Source: ZC4RG20 sp035760685
Lineage (GTDB): Bacteria; Pseudomonadota; Gammaproteobacteria; Steroidobacterales; Rariloculaceae
DNA length: 5,704 bases
Assembly (NCBI GenBank): GCA_035760685.1
Contig: DASTSM010000412.1
Span: 1-5,704, forward strand
Direction of reading: 5' to 3'
This document shows positions 5,070 through 5,704 of the stretch, one piece after another. The notes under the pieces are model-generated. The model searched no databases and was not told the DNA's origin. It was given only the letters and a program-made list of their open reading frames with translations. Position 1 is the first letter of the stretch, and every line of letters starts with the position of its first letter. A program made the position numbers and the translations under genes.

Positions 5070-5704
5070 ATGACGACGCCCGTCTACGAAATCTACGCGA
5101 TCAAGTACGCGCATCTCCCGAAGAAGGCCTACGGCAACTTCATCGACGGCGATCCGCAGCACGACGGCTTCGACATGCCGCTCGACTACTTCGTCTGGGC
5201 CGTCGTCAACGACGAGCGCACGATCGTCGTCGACACGGGCTTCGATCGCGCGATGGCCGAGAAGCGCGGCCGCACGATCGTGCACCCCGTCGAGGAAGGC
5301 CTCGAGGCGATCGGCATCCAGCATCAAGACGTGCGCGACGTGATCATCACGCACATGCACTACGATCACTGCGGCAACGCCCCGCTCTTCCCGAACGCGC
5401 GCTTTCATTTGCAAGACGCCGAGATGGAATATGCGACGGGGCGCTGCATGTGCCACAAGCCCGTCAGCCACGCGTTCGAAGCGGACGACGTCGCGCGCAT
5501 GGTGCATCGCGTGTTCGCGGGGCGGGTGCAGTTTCACGACGGCGCGGACGAGATCGCGCCCGGCGTGACCGTGCACAGGCTCGGCGGCCACACGAAGGGC
5601 CTCCAGTGCGTGCGCGTCGCGACGCGGCGCGGCGACGTCGTGCTCGCCTCCGACGCCACGCATTTCTACGCGCACATCGAGCAGGGCCGCGCCTTCCCCG
5701 TGCT
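5070..5704 (+). CDS. metallo-beta-lactamase-fold hydrolase, N-acyl-homoserine-lactonase-like (partial, 3' end cut)
   Basis: The first 211 residues are visible; the frame is open at the window end. The protein starts MTTPVYEIYAIKYAHLP, with no signal peptide, so it is probably cytosolic. The metal-binding motif HxHxDH is complete: THMHYDHCGN with His95, His97, Asp99 and His100. Strand VVDTGF (53-58) precedes it. His174 in LGGHTKG and Asp195 in LASDATHFY are the expected third His and bridging Asp, so two zinc ions should bind. Together with the order of these motifs, this fits the MBL-fold AHL-lactonase group (AiiA/AttM-like), which opens the lactone ring of acyl-homoserine lactones; other lactones or esters are possible. 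The gene starts 10 bp after the regulator's stop, so the two form an operon. The ribosome site is weak (GAGAGAAG, 5058-5065). The last 40 or so residues are probably outside the window. Confidence 0.88.
   Translation, partial: MTTPVYEIYAIKYAHLPKKAYGNFIDGDPQHDGFDMPLDYFVWAVVNDERTIVVDTGFDRAMAEKRGRTIVHPVEEGLEAIGIQHQDVRDVIITHMHYDHCGNAPLFPNARFHLQDAEMEYATGRCMCHKPVSHAFEADDVARMVHRVFAGRVQFHDGADEIAPGVTVHRLGGHTKGLQCVRVATRRGDVVLASDATHFYAHIEQGRAFPV

Noticed and set aside
4875..5675. Minus-strand open frame antisense to the lactonase-like gene
   Set aside because: His/Arg/Val-rich shadow; the plus frame has the complete HxHxDH metal site.

Overview
This is GC-rich DNA (third codon positions are almost all G or C) with compact protein-coding genes and short intergenic gaps. 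It looks like chromosomal DNA of a high-GC proteobacterium. The periplasmic c-type cytochromes with Sec signal peptides, the GARCAG-type FAD oxidoreductase and the AHL-lactonase-like protein fit the Alpha-, Beta- or Gammaproteobacteria, but the sequence alone does not allow a narrower placement. I see no tRNA, rRNA, CRISPR array, insertion sequence or phage gene.

Layout: (1) A small monohaem cytochrome c (9-359, minus) is divergent from a larger dihaem cytochrome c (512-1636, plus). They share a 152-bp control region holding several short inverted repeats and one perfect 8-bp GC hairpin. (2) A geranylgeranyl-reductase-like FAD monooxygenase/oxidoreductase (1699-2940, plus) follows the dihaem cytochrome after about 60 bp and may be co-transcribed with it. 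(3) A short convergent gap with a hairpin separates it from a short-chain dehydrogenase (SDR; 2973-3950, minus). (4) A WYL-type transcriptional regulator (4106-5059, plus) is divergent from the SDR. The 155-bp gap between them holds a 27-bp imperfect palindrome that is a strong operator candidate, plus a second perfect 6-bp palindrome. (5) A metallo-beta-lactamase-fold hydrolase of the N-acyl-homoserine-lactonase type (5070 onward, plus) starts 10 bp after the regulator and is cut by the window end.

How it may work together: the right half looks like a regulator-controlled catabolic or detoxification module. The WYL protein probably controls its own operon (with the lactonase-like hydrolase) and the divergent SDR through the shared palindrome. 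The left half is a periplasmic electron-transfer unit of two cytochromes, built from three copies of the same haem module, possibly accepting electrons from a dehydrogenase outside the window. The most unusual points are the SDR's loss of its catalytic tyrosine (Ala in the YxxxK position) and the well-formed operator candidate. I found no convincing evidence of an entirely new system; the window mostly looks like ordinary accessory metabolism.
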